Assembly (NCBI RefSeq): GCF_001422725.1
Contig: NZ_LMMA01000037.1
Coordinates: 1-64,000, forward strand
DNA length: 64,000 bases
From: Flavobacterium sp. Leaf82
GTDB lineage: Bacteria > Bacteroidota > Bacteroidia > Flavobacteriales > Flavobacteriaceae
Direction: 5' to 3'
Position 1 is the first letter of the stretch, and each line of letters begins with the position of its first letter. A program made the translations under genes and the position numbers. The notes under the pieces were generated by a model that was not told where the DNA came from, ran no database searches, and saw nothing but the letters and a program-made list of their open reading frames with translations. Shown here one piece after another: positions 50,658 to 58,828 of the stretch.

Positions 50658-51680
50658 CTAAAATTCTAAGTTGTTTTTGACATACTCCAAAATCGTTGCA
50701 TCAAAATTTTGATGATGATTAATAAACGTACTTTTTATGGGCAAATAGTACAATTGCGAAGTTAGTTCAGAATCTTTTAACCGAACATAATCTTTTTCTG
50801 TCGTGATGATTCTTTTATTTTGAGCTTTATTTTGAATGGACTCTAAATCTGTATCAGAGAAATTATGATGATCCGGAAAAGTCAGACATTCATCACTTTC
50901 ATTCTTTAAATAATCAAAAAACGGAGTTGGTTTTGCAATTCCTGCCAGAAGCAGTTTCGATTCGGCTTTGATTTGATTAACCCCTATTTTTTCATTTTCT
51001 CCATAAATAAAATCATCATAATCTATAAAAGTAAAATAGATTTGTTGGGAACAAGTAAGTTTTAACTTCAGCCGAATTTGAGCTTGTGTTTCATCAGATA
51101 AATCTTTTGGACATTTTGTTACAATTATAATATTAGCCCTGTTAGCTCCGGTCCTGCTTTCGCGAAGATTTCCGGTTGGTAACATAAAATCATCTGCATA
51201 CAAGTCATCATACGAACTTAATAAAATATAAAATCCTGCTTTTACTTTACGGTGTTGATAGGCATCATCTAATAAAATAACTTGCGGTTTTTCATTCTGC
51301 GAAAGCAATTGTATGATTCCGTTTGTTCTGTTTGCATCGACAGCAACCTGAATATTTGGAAATTTTTGATAAAACTGAAAAGGTTCATCGCCTAAAATTT
51401 CGGCATTCGAAGTTTCGCTTGCCAAAACAAATCCTTCAGATTTTCGTTTATAACCGCGACTTAAAGTAGCAACTGAATATCGATCAGATAATAACCGAAT
51501 AAGATATTCGATTTGAGGAGTTTTCCCGGTTCCGCCAACGCTTAAATTTCCAACAGCAATTACCGGAATATCAAATGAAGTTGATTTCAGAATTCCTTTA
51601 TCAAAAAGAAAATTCCTTACTGAAGTAATGAATCCGTATAAAATGGCAAACGGAAAAAGTATTTTTCGAAGTAAGTTCAT
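50658..51680 (-). CDS. lpxK: Tetraacyldisaccharide 4'-kinase
   Basis: A 340-residue membrane-associated enzyme that phosphorylates the lipid A precursor at the 4' position. Seen: an N-terminal membrane helix (PFAILYGFITSVRNFLF), the P-loop VIAVGNLSVGGTGKTPQIEY (about 40-59), ATLSRGYKRKSEGF, and ILLDDAYQHRKVKAGF with the conserved Asp-Asp-x-x-Gln-His (about 136-143). The C-terminal FPDHHNFSDTDL and TTEKDYVRL match the family. It indicates a Gram-negative lipid A pathway. It lies 4 bases beyond the YoeB-like toxin gene. Confidence 0.95.
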   Translation of the reverse strand: MNLLRKILFPFAILYGFITSVRNFLFDKGILKSTSFDIPVIAVGNLSVGGTGKTPQIEYLIRLLSDRYSVATLSRGYKRKSEGFVLASETSNAEILGDEPFQFYQKFPNIQVAVDANRTNGIIQLLSQNEKPQVILLDDAYQHRKVKAGFYILLSSYDDLYADDFMLPTGNLRESRTGANRANIIIVTKCPKDLSDETQAQIRLKLKLTCSQQIYFTFIDYDDFIYGENEKIGVNQIKAESKLLLAGIAKPTPFFDYLKNESDECLTFPDHHNFSDTDLESIQNKAQNKRIITTEKDYVRLKDSELTSQLYYLPIKSTFINHHQNFDATILEYVKNNLEF

Positions 51681-51684
51681 AAAG

Positions 51685-51966
51685 TTATTTATCTGAATAA
51701 TGTCCCATTGCAGAGATTACAAAAACGGTAACAATATTTTCTTCAATCCTATAAACTAATCGATCTTTTTGATTGATTCGCCTTGACCAAAGACCTGAAT
51801 ATTCATGTTTTAATTGTTCAGGATTTCCAAAACCCTGATCCGGATTTTCTGTGAGTTCAATCAAAATTTTAGCAATATTCTTTATCGAAATTTTATTTCC
51901 TGATTTTTTATGTTTTTCTATTTCCTGATTTGCGATTTTAGTTACTTCAACCCTAAACTTCCCCAT
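51685..51966 (-). CDS. Txe/YoeB-family toxin, mRNA endoribonuclease
   Basis: A 93-residue RelE-superfamily toxin of the YoeB subgroup: FRVEVTKIANQEIEKHKKSG at the N-terminus, then LKHEYSGLWSRRINQKDRLVYRI (about 52-74) and the catalytic C-terminus VFVISAMGHYSDK with the His-Tyr pair. YoeB toxins bind the ribosomal A site and cut mRNA. Its start overlaps the antitoxin gene by 25 bases, a coupled type II pair. The length and active-site residues look intact. Confidence 0.92.
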   Translation of the reverse strand: MGKFRVEVTKIANQEIEKHKKSGNKISIKNIAKILIELTENPDQGFGNPEQLKHEYSGLWSRRINQKDRLVYRIEENIVTVFVISAMGHYSDK

Positions 51967-52196
51967 ATATCTTTTGGATCTAGCGTTGTAGTTTCGCCGT
52001 TTTTAATATTCTCTTCTGCTTTTTTAACCTTTTCAATAAATTCTGAACTATATATGCTTTGCTCCTCGTTAACTTGTCCATAATTGTCTGTTTCAACAAT
52101 TTCAATTTCCTCAAAACCTTTAAAACTATCAAACATTGCGATAAAAGCTTTCCCTATCTTAGTGTGTTCGTTTATTTTTACGGTTAGCGTTTTCAT
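51942..52196 (-). CDS. Antitoxin of the YoeB-type pair (DUF2683-like)
   Basis: An 84-residue protein from the ATG at 52196; an in-frame upstream start would run into the operator and is unlikely. It opens MKTLTVKINEHTKIGKAFIA and ends EENIKNGETTTLDPKDIWGS plus four residues, resembling the DUF2683-type antitoxins paired with YoeB in Bacteroidota. The N-terminus would bind DNA and the C-terminus would cover the toxin (family inference). Two 21-bp dyads lie just upstream, fitting autoregulation. Confidence 0.85.
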   Translation of the reverse strand: MKTLTVKINEHTKIGKAFIAMFDSFKGFEEIEIVETDNYGQVNEEQSIYSSEFIEKVKKAEENIKNGETTTLDPKDIWGSLGLK

Positions 52197-52213
52197 GATT
52201 CTTGATTTAAACA

Positions 52214-52221
52214 CAAAGATA
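52214..52221 (-). promoter_or_regulatory. Candidate -7 box of the toxin-antitoxin operon
   Basis: The minus strand reads TATCTTTG, matching the Bacteroidota -7 consensus, 17 bases from the antitoxin ATG. Confidence 0.5.
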
Positions 52222-52235
52222 CAAAATTGATACAT

Positions 52236-52278
52236 TAGTAATATAATCTATTACCACTAGTAACAATAAGTATTACCA
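52236..52278. promoter_or_regulatory. Doubled operator of the toxin-antitoxin operon
   Basis: Two dyads of the form TAGTAAYA-N5-TATTACCA occur at 52236-52256 and 52258-52278. They are 21 bases each and 22 bases apart, about two helical turns, and lie just upstream of the -7 box. The arrangement suits cooperative binding of the antitoxin-toxin complex. Confidence 0.7.
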
Positions 52279-52352
52279 GATATAATATTTTTCGTTAATT
52301 TGCTATAAGTTACTTTATAGAACTTGAAACTTAAAACCTGAAACAAAATTTA

Positions 52353-53447
52353 ATGAAAATCAAAAATATAATAGCAGTTCTGGAAGAAATGGCACCTTTG
52401 GCTTACGCCGAAGATTTTGACAATGTTGGACTTTTAGTGGGCGATGCTGAAACAGAAAGTACAGGAGTTATAGTTTGCCACGATGCTTTAGAAAATGTAA
52501 TCGAAGAAGCTATTGCCAAAAACTGTAATCTGGTAGTTTGTTTTCATCCTATTTTATTCTCTGGAATTAAAAAAATCACAGGTAAAAACTATGTTGAGCG
52601 TGCGATCCTCAAAGCCATTAAAAATGACATTGCTATTTATGCCGTTCACACCGCTTTAGACAATCATTCTGCCGGCGTTAACAAAATATTTTGCGATGCT
52701 TTGGGATTAACAAATACCAAAGTTTTGATTCCGAAGCAAAGTTTTATTAAAAAACTGGTTACTTATACAACTCCTGACAATTCAGAGAAAGTTAGAAATG
52801 CACTTTTTGAAGCTGGTGCCGGAACTATAGGCAATTATGATAATTGTAGTTTTAATACCGAAGGCTTTTTTACCTTTAAAGGAAACGAAGACAGCAATCC
52901 TGTTATTGGAGAAAAAGGAAAACTACATACCGGAACTGAAATAAAAATTGAAGTCGTTTTCGAAAAACATTTACAGTCTAAAATCCTGAAAGCACTTTTT
53001 GCAAATCATATTTATGAAGAAGTCGCTTATGAAGTTTATGATTTGCAAAACTCGCATCAAAATATTGGCTTAGGAATGATTGGTGAATTTGAAACTGAAA
53101 TGGACGAAAAAGAGTTTTTGTTTTTTGTAAAAGATAAAATGATTGCTGACGGAATTCGTCATTCTGCCTTTAGAGGAAAAAAAATAAAGAAAGTTGCCGT
53201 TTTGGGAGGTTCAGGAAGTTTTGCCATAAAAAATGCAATCATGGCTGGAGCCGATGCTTTTTTGACTGCAGATTTAAAATACCATCAATTTTATGAAGCC
53301 GAAAATCGACTACTTTTAGCCGATATTGGTCATTTTGAGAGCGAACGCTATACAAAAAACTATATTGTTGATTATCTTCGAAAAAAAATCCTTAATTTTG
53401 CCATCATTTTATCAGAAGAAAATACAAATCCAGTTAAGTACTTATAG
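52353..53447 (+). CDS. Nif3-like dinuclear metal centre protein
   Basis: A 364-residue protein of the Nif3/YbgI family, the long form with a PII-like insert. Metal-binding residues are seen in CFHPILFSGIKKITGKNY (about 65), HTALDNHSAGVN (about 100) and DIGHFESERYTKN (near 330). The insert (about 125-230) follows GLTNTKVLIP. Members have been called GTP cyclohydrolase 1 type 2 or metal chaperones, but the in vivo role is unsettled. The gene is 3 bases before the next, in a two-gene operon that is common in flavobacteria. Confidence 0.94.
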   Translation: MKIKNIIAVLEEMAPLAYAEDFDNVGLLVGDAETESTGVIVCHDALENVIEEAIAKNCNLVVCFHPILFSGIKKITGKNYVERAILKAIKNDIAIYAVHTALDNHSAGVNKIFCDALGLTNTKVLIPKQSFIKKLVTYTTPDNSEKVRNALFEAGAGTIGNYDNCSFNTEGFFTFKGNEDSNPVIGEKGKLHTGTEIKIEVVFEKHLQSKILKALFANHIYEEVAYEVYDLQNSHQNIGLGMIGEFETEMDEKEFLFFVKDKMIADGIRHSAFRGKKIKKVAVLGGSGSFAIKNAIMAGADAFLTADLKYHQFYEAENRLLLADIGHFESERYTKNYIVDYLRKKILNFAIILSEENTNPVKYL

Positions 53448-53450
53448 AAT

Positions 53451-54230
53451 ATGGCGAATACGAAAGAATTAAGTGTTGAGGACAAGTTAAGAGCAATATA
53501 CGATTTACAGCTTATTGACTCTAGAATTGACGAAATCAGAAACGTGAGAGGTGAACTTCCTTTAGAAGTGGAAGATTTAGAAGATGAAGTTGCAGGTTTA
53601 AGCACGCGTTCAGAGAAACTGAAAAGTGAACTTGAGGTTATTGAAGATCTTATCAAATCGAAGAAAAATGCGATTGATGAGCACAAAGAGGTTATCAAAA
53701 AATACACAAAACAACAAGAATCAGTTCGTAATAACAGAGAATTTAATTCGTTGACTAAAGAGGTTGAATTTCAGGAATTAGAAATTCAATTAGCTGAAAA
53801 GCAAATCAAAGAAATGAAAGCTTCTATCGAACATAAAAAAGAAGTTATTTCTAATTTAAAAGAAAAACTTGACGCTAAAAGTTCGCACTTAAAACATAAA
53901 AAATCTGAATTAGACGCTATTATGGCTGAAACTCAAAAAGAAGAAATCTTCTTATCTGAGAAATCAGCTGAGTTTTCAGGACAAATCGAAGAAAGATTAT
54001 TAGCTGCTTACACTAGAATCAGAACTAGTGTTCGTAACGGTTTAGCTGTTGTATCTATCGAAAGAGGAGCATCTGCAGGATCTTTCTTTACTATCCCGCC
54101 ACAAACTCAGGTAGAAATTGCTTCCAGAAAGAAAATCATTACTGATGAGCACTCTGGAAGAATCTTAGTCGACAGCGCATTAGCTGAAGAAGAAAAAGAA
54201 AAAATGGAACAATTGTTCTCTAAATTCTAA
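53451..54230 (+). CDS. Zinc-ribbon-family coiled-coil protein lacking the zinc cysteines
   Basis: A 259-residue protein with a long antiparallel coiled coil (about 10-185) and a C-terminal domain that matches the C4-type zinc-ribbon family (CdsZ-like; GASAGSFFTIPPQTQVEI, then DEHSGRILVD, about 202-240). In family members of other bacteria this region carries CxxC pairs before FxxxPPQ and before GRIL; here both are Ala/Ser and Asp/Ser, and the protein has no cysteine. Zinc binding is therefore unlikely. It is co-transcribed with the Nif3-like gene and ends in a strong terminator. The function is unknown. Confidence 0.9.
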   Translation: MANTKELSVEDKLRAIYDLQLIDSRIDEIRNVRGELPLEVEDLEDEVAGLSTRSEKLKSELEVIEDLIKSKKNAIDEHKEVIKKYTKQQESVRNNREFNSLTKEVEFQELEIQLAEKQIKEMKASIEHKKEVISNLKEKLDAKSSHLKHKKSELDAIMAETQKEEIFLSEKSAEFSGQIEERLLAAYTRIRTSVRNGLAVVSIERGASAGSFFTIPPQTQVEIASRKKIITDEHSGRILVDSALAEEEKEKMEQLFSKF

Positions 54231-54234
54231 TACG

Positions 54235-54262
54235 AGTCCCGATTTTATCGGGACTTTTTTTT
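54235..54262 (+). terminator. Rho-independent terminator of the nif3-like operon
   Basis: AGTCCCGAT and ATCGGGACT form the stem around TTT (54235-54255), followed by a T-run. Confidence 0.9.
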
Positions 54263-54300
54263 GCCTAAAATTGTCCGCTAATTTAGCTGTCATTTTTTAC

Positions 54301-54385
54301 GCCACGAATTTCACCAATTTCACTAATTATATTTTGTTTCTATAATAAGAATAAAAATTCGTGCTAAATTTGTGAAATTCGTGGC
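54301..54385. repeat. Inverted repeat, GCCACGAATT family, copy D
   Basis: GCCACGAATTTCACCAATTT at the left pairs with AAATTTGTGAAATTCGTGGC at the right, with one mismatch. The interior is AT-rich and differs from the other copies. Confidence 0.9.
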
Positions 54386-54444
54386 GAATCTTTTTTTTAG
54401 ATCTGGTTTCGAAAAATTATTGTTTTATCATTATACTTATTGTT

Positions 54445-55317
54445 TTGGGAATTAAAAAAGGAATCCGTTTCATTACATTAAAATCGGTTGGATCATATAT
54501 TAACTTTTTAAGTTATGTTCGTCCGCAAAAAGCTGTTGAACTTTCTTATGCACTTTTTAGTCAGCCCAGAATTGGACGATTACAAAAAGAAGATTTACCC
54601 AAAATATTAAAAAATACAGAAACAGAAACGTTTCTTCATAACGAACATCATTTTCAGACTTACATCTGGAAAGGAAACGAAACCAAAATTCTTCTAGTTC
54701 ACGGTTGGGAAAGCAATGCTTCGCGCTGGAAAAAAACTTTACCACATCTTCAAAAATCAGGAAGCACCATTATTGCGATTGATGCTCCGGCTCATGGACA
54801 AAGCAGCGGGAAAGAATTTAACATTCCGCTTTATGCTGAATTCATCAATAAAGCGGTAGAAAAATACCAGCCTACAATTATCATTGGTCACTCTATTGGT
54901 GGCGCGGCTTGCGTTTATCATCAATACTTATTCCCCAATACTAGTATCAATAAAATGGTAATTCTTGGAGCACCATCAGATTTAAAAACATTGATCGATA
55001 ATTATATTGCAATCCTGAGTTTAAATACCAGGATGTTTTCACTTCTTGAAGGTAAATTTGCTACTCGTTTCAATTTCAAAATAGACGAATTCTCCGGACA
55101 AAAATTTGCTTCTCAATTTAATGTTGCCGGTTTTATTGCACATGACACTTCAGATAAAATTGTTGCTTTTGAAGAAGGTAAAAAAATTGCCAGTAACTGG
55201 AAAAATAGTCAGTTTATAGAAACTAAAGGTTTAGGTCACGGAATGCATGATGATGAATTGTATCAAAAGGTAATTGAGTTTTTGTTTTCTGAAGGTTCTG
55301 AGCCACTAAGTCGCTAA
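54445..55317 (+). CDS. Alpha/beta hydrolase
   Basis: A 290-residue protein, started at TTG 54445; no ATG is available near the N-terminus. Seen: the oxyanion loop in LVHGWESNASRWKKTLPHL (about 87-105), DAPAHGQSSGKEF, the nucleophile elbow IIGHSIGGAACVYH (Ser near 151), an acid residue after AHDTSDKIV (about 230) and the final His in GLGHGMHDDEL (near 272). All triad members are present. The N-terminal 65 residues resemble a lid or membrane-proximal region. The substrate is unknown. Confidence 0.88.
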   Translation: MGIKKGIRFITLKSVGSYINFLSYVRPQKAVELSYALFSQPRIGRLQKEDLPKILKNTETETFLHNEHHFQTYIWKGNETKILLVHGWESNASRWKKTLPHLQKSGSTIIAIDAPAHGQSSGKEFNIPLYAEFINKAVEKYQPTIIIGHSIGGAACVYHQYLFPNTSINKMVILGAPSDLKTLIDNYIAILSLNTRMFSLLEGKFATRFNFKIDEFSGQKFASQFNVAGFIAHDTSDKIVAFEEGKKIASNWKNSQFIETKGLGHGMHDDELYQKVIEFLFSEGSEPLSR

Positions 55318-55350
55318 GGTATTACGTTTTTTTCCTTAAAAACGGTAGTA

Positions 55351-55452
55351 TTGTCATTTCGACGAAGGAGAAATCTTCGCAAGAAATTCCGTAACGAAAA
55401 CCCAATCTTTGTCGAGCTTCTCACGAAGATTTCTCCTTCGTCGAAATGACAA
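55351..55452. repeat. 102-bp inverted repeat, TGTCATTTCG family, copy 2
   Basis: Perfect 29-base arms (55351-55379 and 55424-55452) begin TTGTCATTTCGACGAAGGAG. Compared with copy 1 at 4331-4430, two bases per arm differ, and each is matched by the complementary change in the other arm. The centre shares AACGAAAA, CCAA and CTTTGT. Confidence 0.9.
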
Positions 55453-55504
55453 GATTGCGTGAAATCTATTAATCTGAAGTCTAAAATCTGTAATCTAAAA
55501 TTAC

Positions 55505-56185
55505 CTAAACAACAATCTTAAAATTCTTCAACATTTCTTTTTCACCTTTTCCCGTTATCATTATTGCTCTTGAATCTTTCGTTCTTCTGATCCAGTCTTG
55601 TTCCAGCATTTTATTCAGTAATAAAGTTCCTATTGAGCCTGCAATATGATTTCGTCTTTCGCTCCAATCCAGGCACGGTTTTAAGAATATTCGCTTTTGC
55701 TTTTGGGCTTCTTCTAAATTAATTCCAAAATCTGAGAACCATTTTTCTCCTTCGGGGCTAATTTCGAAAGCATTATTCTTTTCGATTATTATTTTTTGTT
55801 CTAATAAACTATCGGCTAAAGCTACTCCTATTTTACCTGCTAAATGATCGTAACATGTTCGGCAATATTTTATTGGAGGATAATTTTCCGTTTTCTTTTT
55901 TGATGAAATCTCCGGCTTCGGAATTAAGTTTGCCATTGCTTCAACGACGTAAGCAACTTCTTTGCTGGAAAATCTGTAATATTTATGTCGGCCTTGTTTT
56001 TCAACACAAAGTAAATCAGCTTCAAGAAGTTTTCCCAAGTGCATACTCATATTTTGCGGCGATGTATTTACAGCAACAGAAAGTTCTGTGGCTGTAAAAG
56101 CCCTTCCGTCCAACAATGTCCACATAATGGCTGCACGCGTGGCATCGCCAATTAATCCTGCTGCTTTTATAAATTGATCTTCCAT
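55505..56185 (-). CDS. ArsR-type winged-helix regulator with C-terminal extension
   Basis: A 226-residue protein. The first 95 residues are an ArsR/SmtB winged helix: IGDATRAAIMWTLLDGRAFTATELS, then VNTSPQNMSMHLGKLLEADLL and GRHKYYRFSSKEVAYVVEAM. The C-terminal half has YCRTCYDHLAGKIGVALADSLLE (about 107-129), a second winged-helix-like region and a CLDWSERRNHIAGSIGT block (about 172-188) seen in a subgroup of such regulators. The single CxxC could be redox- or metal-sensitive. It is divergent from the P450 gene and probably regulates it (inference). Confidence 0.88.
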   Translation of the reverse strand: MEDQFIKAAGLIGDATRAAIMWTLLDGRAFTATELSVAVNTSPQNMSMHLGKLLEADLLCVEKQGRHKYYRFSSKEVAYVVEAMANLIPKPEISSKKKTENYPPIKYCRTCYDHLAGKIGVALADSLLEQKIIIEKNNAFEISPEGEKWFSDFGINLEEAQKQKRIFLKPCLDWSERRNHIAGSIGTLLLNKMLEQDWIRRTKDSRAIMITGKGEKEMLKNFKIVV

Positions 56186-56236
56186 TTAGGTTTTCATAGT
56201 TAATTACAGACTGAAGTATTGATTTGTAAAGTTAGA

Positions 56237-56244
56237 TAACTTTG
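56237..56244 (+). promoter_or_regulatory. Candidate -7 box of the P450-ABM operon
   Basis: TAACTTTG matches the Bacteroidota -7 consensus and ends 16 bases before the P450 ATG, in the short gap shared with the ArsR-type gene. Confidence 0.5.
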
Positions 56245-56260
56245 CTAAAAAGATACTACT

Positions 56261-57412
56261 ATGACTTCTACTTTATTCCTTCAGTCTAATGTGCAAGATC
56301 CTTATTCAATCTATCAATCGATATTGAATAAAAACCCGATATATTGGGACCAAGACAATAAAATCTGGGCGATTTACTCGTATAAATATTGTGTTGAAAT
56401 CCTGAAAAATCCTGAAGCTTTAATTCCGGTTATCAATCTGAACAACGAACAGAAACTAAACAAAAATGCATTAGACATTCTGACTAACTTAACAAGATTA
56501 TCAAATGGAATTCAGCATGAAATAAATCGCGAAATTGCCAATTTGCTGTTTCAGAATATGAAGTCTGTCGAGATCAATACAATCCTTTCACAATTAATAA
56601 AAGATGATTTAATCGAAAATAAAATCGATTGGGTAAATTCGGTTTGTAAAAAATTACCGCTTTTGGTTGTTCTAAAAAGTTTTAGTTTTAAGGAAAATGA
56701 TTGCGCTTTTATATTGGATAAAATCGAAGTTTTGGTTAAAATAATGCTTCCAATTAAAAGTGAAGAACAAGTGAAATTGATCAATGAAGTTTCTGAAACG
56801 ATCTTTTGTATCGTAGAACAACAACTTTTATCATTAGATTTTTATGAACTATTATTAAATAAAACATCAAAATCAGGAGCTTTTTCGCTTGACGAAATTA
56901 AAACAATCGCTATTAGTAATTTAATTGGCTTGTTTATTCAAAGTTACGATGCGGGAAGAGGTATTTTGAGTAATTCGTTGTTGCAAATTCTTGCGAATAA
57001 AAGTTTTTCAGATAAAAGCGAAATACAAAAATCTATTATAGAGACTTTGCGATTTGATCCGCCAATTCATAATACGAGAAGAGTTGCAAATTCTGATATT
57101 ATTTTAGAAGAAACGATTATTAAAGAAGGGGAGAAAATACTATTAGTTCTTGCTTCGGCAAATCGGGATTCTGAAAAATTCGAAACCGAATCAAATTTCG
57201 ATATAGAACGTGTGAATAATAATGAGAATCTAACTTTTGGGATTGGCGGACATATGTGTCTGGCGAAACATTTTTCGATTAATTTGGCTACTGAAGTTTT
57301 GTGGTTTTTATTTAAAGAACACAATACAATTAAGCTTTTAGAAAATAGCATAGAATACGAACCTATTATTAATGCCCGATTACCTAAAAAAATTTGGATT
57401 ACAATACAATAA
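56261..57412 (+). CDS. Cytochrome P450
   Basis: A 383-residue soluble bacterial P450. The heme-ligand loop is LTFGIGGHMCLAKHF (about 324-338), with the final Gly of FxxGxHxCxG replaced by Ala. The ExxR motif is in ETLRFDPP (about 263), and the NTRRVANSD and DRDSEKF-like segments are present. In the I helix (LFIQSYDAGRGILSNS, about 224-239), the Thr that usually follows the acidic residue is Ala or Gly. No ferredoxin or reductase gene is adjacent. It is 14 bases from an ABM-domain gene, an operon facing an ArsR-type regulator. The substrate is unknown. Confidence 0.92.
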   Translation: MTSTLFLQSNVQDPYSIYQSILNKNPIYWDQDNKIWAIYSYKYCVEILKNPEALIPVINLNNEQKLNKNALDILTNLTRLSNGIQHEINREIANLLFQNMKSVEINTILSQLIKDDLIENKIDWVNSVCKKLPLLVVLKSFSFKENDCAFILDKIEVLVKIMLPIKSEEQVKLINEVSETIFCIVEQQLLSLDFYELLLNKTSKSGAFSLDEIKTIAISNLIGLFIQSYDAGRGILSNSLLQILANKSFSDKSEIQKSIIETLRFDPPIHNTRRVANSDIILEETIIKEGEKILLVLASANRDSEKFETESNFDIERVNNNENLTFGIGGHMCLAKHFSINLATEVLWFLFKEHNTIKLLENSIEYEPIINARLPKKIWITIQ

Positions 57413-57426
57413 TAAAAAAACAAAAT

Positions 57427-57771
57427 ATGATAGCTGTAATTTTTGAAGTAGTTCCCAATGAAGGAAAAAAAGAAGAATATCTGGATATCGCTGCAAGTCT
57501 GCGACCAGAATTAGACCACATAGAAGGTTTTATTTCGATAGAACGTTTTCAGAGTTTTAGTAACCCTGAGAAAGTTTTGTCTTTGTCTTTCTGGAAAGAT
57601 GAAGAAAGTATTCAGCAATGGCGAAATCTTGAAATGCATCGTCACGCTCAGGAAAAAGGACGAAATGAGGTTTTTAAAGATTATCATTTAAGGATTGCAA
57701 CTGTTGTTCGCGATTATGGAATGTTTGAACGAAAAGAAACGCCGGAAGATAGTTCGTCTTATCACGGATAA
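57427..57771 (+). CDS. Antibiotic biosynthesis monooxygenase (ABM) domain protein
   Basis: A 114-residue protein from the ATG at 57427; the upstream in-frame start lies inside the P450 gene. It is one dimeric ferredoxin-like ABM domain: MIAVIFEVVPNEGKKEEYLD, then GFISIERFQSFSNPEKVLSLSFWKDEESI and QQWRNLEMHRHAQEKGR. The MHRHAQ segment is where ABM proteins place a conserved His. Members oxidise polyketide-like or heme substrates without cofactor, or act on quinones. Its link to the P450 suggests a shared oxidation or detoxification pathway. Confidence 0.9.
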   Translation: MIAVIFEVVPNEGKKEEYLDIAASLRPELDHIEGFISIERFQSFSNPEKVLSLSFWKDEESIQQWRNLEMHRHAQEKGRNEVFKDYHLRIATVVRDYGMFERKETPEDSSSYHG

Positions 57772-57881
57772 AGGTTTTCTTTTTAGGTGCTAAGGTTCTG
57801 AGTCGCTAAGTTGCTAAGTTTTTATTTAAGAACCTAACAATCTAAAATCAGAAATCTAAACTCTAAAATCGAATTTTTGCC

Positions 57882-57889
57882 TACTTTTG
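57882..57889 (+). promoter_or_regulatory. Promoter -7 box, only 4 bases from the ATG
   Basis: TACTTTTG matches the Bacteroidota -7 consensus, and four bases separate it from the rluF-like ATG at 57894, as in two other genes here. Confidence 0.5.
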
Positions 57890-57893
57890 CAGT

Positions 57894-58751
57894 ATGGAAG
57901 AGAATTTAAAACGTCTGAATAAATTTATTGGTGAAACAGGATATTGTTCTCGCCGTGAAGCTGATAAACTTATTGAAGAAGGACGCGTAACAATAAATGG
58001 TGTTGTGCCTGAAATGGGAACTAAAGTTTCTCAAAATGACGAAGTGCGTATTGATGGAAAACTGATTGTTGAGAAACACGAAAAATTGGTTTACCTGGCT
58101 TTTAATAAACCTGTTGGAATTGAGTGTACAACGAATCTTGAGGTTCGTAATAATATTGTAGATTATATTAATTACCCAAAACGTATTTTCCCAATTGGAA
58201 GACTGGATAAAGCGAGTGAAGGATTAATTTTTATGACAAATGACGGTGATATAGTAAACAAGATTTTACGCGCCAGAAACAACCACGAAAAAGAATATAC
58301 GGTTACGGTTAACAAACCTATTACAGAGCGTTTTATACAACGTATGGGAAATGGTATTCCGATTCTGGATACTGTGACTAAAAAATGTAAAGTGGAGCAA
58401 ATTAGCCAATTTACTTTTAAAATTATTTTAACGCAGGGTTTAAACCGTCAAATTCGTAGAATGACTGAGTATTTGGGTTATGACGTAACGGCGCTTAAAC
58501 GTATCCGTATTATCAATATTTCACTTGATGTTCCGGTTGGTCGTTATCGTGATTTGACTGATGATGAAATCAAAGAATTAAATCATTTAATCGAGCCTTC
58601 AAGTAAAACCGAAGAGGCAAGTTTACCAAAACCTGAACCTCAAAGTCCAAGACGAAGAACTGACTTTTTATCAAAAGATGATGTTCCTAAACGAAGAACA
58701 GATTTTATATCAAAGGATGATCCTAGATTTAAGAAAAAAGGAGATTACTAA
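57894..58751 (+). CDS. rluF: 23S rRNA pseudouridine synthase, RluF type
   Basis: A 285-residue RNA-modifying enzyme. An S4 RNA-binding domain (LNKFIGETGYCSRREADKLIEEG, about 7-29) precedes the catalytic domain with the active-site Asp in GRLDKASEGLIFMTNDG (about 100-116), and EKEYTVTVNKPI. GLNRQIRRMTEYLGYDVTALKRIRI (about 182-206) fits the RluF subgroup, which modifies U2604 of 23S rRNA in E. coli. The last 40 residues are a charged repeat, RRRTDFLSKDD then RRTDFISKDD, a tail often seen in Bacteroidota. A strong terminator follows. Confidence 0.9.
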   Translation: MEENLKRLNKFIGETGYCSRREADKLIEEGRVTINGVVPEMGTKVSQNDEVRIDGKLIVEKHEKLVYLAFNKPVGIECTTNLEVRNNIVDYINYPKRIFPIGRLDKASEGLIFMTNDGDIVNKILRARNNHEKEYTVTVNKPITERFIQRMGNGIPILDTVTKKCKVEQISQFTFKIILTQGLNRQIRRMTEYLGYDVTALKRIRIINISLDVPVGRYRDLTDDEIKELNHLIEPSSKTEEASLPKPEPQSPRRRTDFLSKDDVPKRRTDFISKDDPRFKKKGDY

Positions 58752-58763
58752 ATTGATCTTTAA

Positions 58764-58802
58764 AAAAAAGACCCTTTCGCGGAAACGAAAGGGTCTTTTT
58801 TT
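58764..58802. terminator. Bidirectional terminator between rluF and corA
   Basis: AAAAAGACCCTTTCG and CGAAAGGGTCTTTTT form a perfect stem around CGGAAA, with T-runs on both strands. Confidence 0.92.
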
Positions 58803-58828
58803 ATATAATGCTTTTAAGAATGATTTTC

